DNA of 5,499 nt from assembly GCA_025453305.1 (NCBI GenBank), contig JALOQO010000047.1:1-5499 (forward strand). Reading direction: 5' to 3'. This stretch comes from Patescibacteria group bacterium (GTDB taxonomy: Bacteria > Patescibacteriota > Saccharimonadia > Saccharimonadales > CAIOMD01). The notes beneath the pieces were generated by a model. The model was not told the origin of the DNA, did no database searches, and worked only from the letters and a program-made list of their open reading frames with translations. A program made the position numbers and the translations under genes. Positions 4,343-5,499 of the stretch are shown here, one piece after another. Each line of letters opens with the position of its first letter. Position 1 is the stretch's first letter.

Positions 4343-5499
4343 TTACAGGTCTGGAGCGGCTTCTAATGTGGCGGTTGTTTTTTGATTTTGACCATCGCGG
4401 TCGTATTCGATTTCGACTTTGTCACCAACATTATAAGCACTCAAAACACTAGCTAGAGGATTATCTTGATTTACATCTTTGCCGTTTACTTTAAAGATAA
4501 TATCACCTTCTTTTAAGCCCGCTTTGTCGGCGGGGCTACCGTTTATTACTGCCTGTTTGGCCTCTGCGGCTTTTAACCAAGCACCCTCATCCCTGCTTAA
4601 ATCAAATCTTTGCTGTATAGCTTCGTTTATCATTACATACCTAACTCCAAGATATGGAATTTCTAATTTGCCATTTTCTAAAATACTAGCAATTTGTGGT
4701 TTAACATCGTTTATTGGAATAGCAAAACCAATATTTTGGGCACCCGATCCGGCAACTGCGGTGTTTATACCAATCACCTGCCCATTGAGATTTACCAAAG
4801 GACCGCCAGAATTTCCGGGGTTAATTGCAGCATCGGTTTGGAATAGGTTTGTTAAGGTTTCGGCAGAAGCCCCGTCGCTAGCCGTTATCGGCCTACCTAA
4901 ACCAGATATTATTCCGCTAGTTACAGTATTTTTAAACTCACCCAAAGCGTAACCGATGGCTATTACCGATTCACCTACTTTGGTGTTTGCAGAATCACCC
5001 AAATTAGCCGGCTTTAGATTATTAACTCCGTTAATTTTAAGAAATGCAATATCGACACCACTGCGAGGGTCTCGAGCAATTACATCTACATTGTCATAAA
5101 CCTTACCATCACTAGTAGTAACAGAAACTTTTTTCAGATTTTCGGGTATGACATGGCGATTTGTAATTACTACTCCATCGCTAGAAAGTATTATACCCGT
5201 CCCCGCTCCTTCGGAAACAGATTCACTCGGCCCAAAAAACAAATCGTCAGTAATTACCGACTGTTTAACATTTATCGATACCACGCTGGGGCTAACATCG
5301 GTGGCTAGCTGGCTAATTAGCTCACTTTGGTTAGACACAATCTGTTTAGTTGTTGCTGTATCAAACGATGTAACTCTTTTTGTGTCTATTCTATTGCCAA
5401 TAAATCCACCCAGGATACCGGCTAAAAATGCTACCAATACAATACTTATCGATATTCCTACTAATTTGTTATTGTTTTTGGATTTATTTATACTGGTTT
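4343..5499 (-). CDS. htrA: HtrA/DegP-family membrane-anchored serine protease with a PDZ domain (start beyond the right edge)
   Basis: HtrA proteases degrade or refold damaged proteins outside the cytoplasmic membrane. Counting from the first full codon at the right edge (5497), 384 codons are visible. Residues 1-11 are polar and Lys/Asn-rich. Residues about 12-35 (LVGISISIVLVAF then LAGILGGFIG) form one transmembrane anchor, placing the rest outside the cell. The trypsin-like domain carries the triad His115 (in VVITNRHV), Asp149 (in SGVDIAFLKI) and Ser230 (in NPGNSGGP). The PDZ domain (about 282-380) includes NGSPADKAGLKEGDIIFKV. A stretch between its first strand and the NGSPADKAGL block (LSRDEGAWLKAAEAKQAV) is longer than the usual short GVLV segment. 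A TTG at 5437 could start the frame, but it would cut the membrane helix in half and the frame remains open to the edge, so the true start lies outside. The gene ends TAA, convergent with prmC. Confidence 0.93.
   Translation of the reverse strand, partial: TSINKSKNNNKLVGISISIVLVAFLAGILGGFIGNRIDTKRVTSFDTATTKQIVSNQSELISQLATDVSPSVVSINVKQSVITDDLFFGPSESVSEGAGTGIILSSDGVVITNRHVIPENLKKVSVTTSDGKVYDNVDVIARDPRSGVDIAFLKINGVNNLKPANLGDSANTKVGESVIAIGYALGEFKNTVTSGIISGLGRPITASDGASAETLTNLFQTDAAINPGNSGGPLVNLNGQVIGINTAVAGSGAQNIGFAIPINDVKPQIASILENGKLEIPYLGVRYVMINEAIQQRFDLSRDEGAWLKAAEAKQAVINGSPADKAGLKEGDIIFKVNGKDVNQDNPLASVLSAYNVGDKVEIEYDRDGQNQKTTATLEAAPDL

Noticed and set aside
235..4343. UGA recoding as in Gracilibacteria, because no complete gene stops at TGA
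   Set aside because: Only six stops are visible, no in-frame TGA occurs in any gene, and the standard code gives full-length products, so the evidence is too thin.
4479..4952. Plus-strand open frame of 157 codons
   Set aside because: It lies antisense to the protease and PDZ domains, with no recognisable motif.

Overview
The window looks like a piece of a low-GC bacterial chromosome built around translation genes. The short, compact genes, a cysteine-free type B L31, two genes without Shine-Dalgarno sequences and an NLPY-type PrmC suggest a Candidate Phyla Radiation (Patescibacteria) genome, perhaps Saccharibacteria. That placement is an inference from protein character; no search was run. 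All complete genes read cleanly in the standard bacterial code. Their stops are TAA (five) or TAG (one).

Layout. Bases 1-963 (minus strand) hold the start of tsf (EF-Ts, running off the left edge) and all of rpsB (ribosomal protein S2), one base apart. A divergent control region (964-1217) carries two back-to-back sigma70-type promoters. One drives rpsB-tsf to the left and one drives rpmE (L31) to the right, and both leaders can fold. Bases 1218-4193 (plus strand) carry rpmE, a small four-helix-bundle protein gene, prfA (release factor 1) and prmC (the methyltransferase that modifies the release-factor GGQ glutamine). Bases 4343-5499 (minus strand, convergent) hold most of a membrane-anchored HtrA-type serine protease with a PDZ domain, whose N-terminus lies beyond the right edge.

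The genes fit together as a translation block: S2 and EF-Ts, L31, and the release factor with its modifying enzyme. From memory, rpmE, prfA and prmC are also close neighbours in Bacillus-type genomes. The four-helix-bundle gene between rpmE and prfA, and a short minus-strand coding-like fragment between prfA and prmC, therefore look like additions to an older cluster.

The most unusual feature is the spacers. Every spacer downstream of rpmE is made largely of degenerate tandem repeats with a 7-base period. The four-helix-bundle gene is bracketed by four G-rich heptamers on one side and four C-rich heptamers on the other, forming inverted repeats that supply its SD-like sequence and its stop codon. 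Related CCCTAAA heptamers lie just before the prmC promoter, a GATGTTR array follows prfA, and a long G-rich/C-rich heptamer hairpin follows prmC. This pattern is the best candidate in the window for something undescribed: a heptamer-repeat family that may travel with, or attract, four-helix-bundle gene cassettes.
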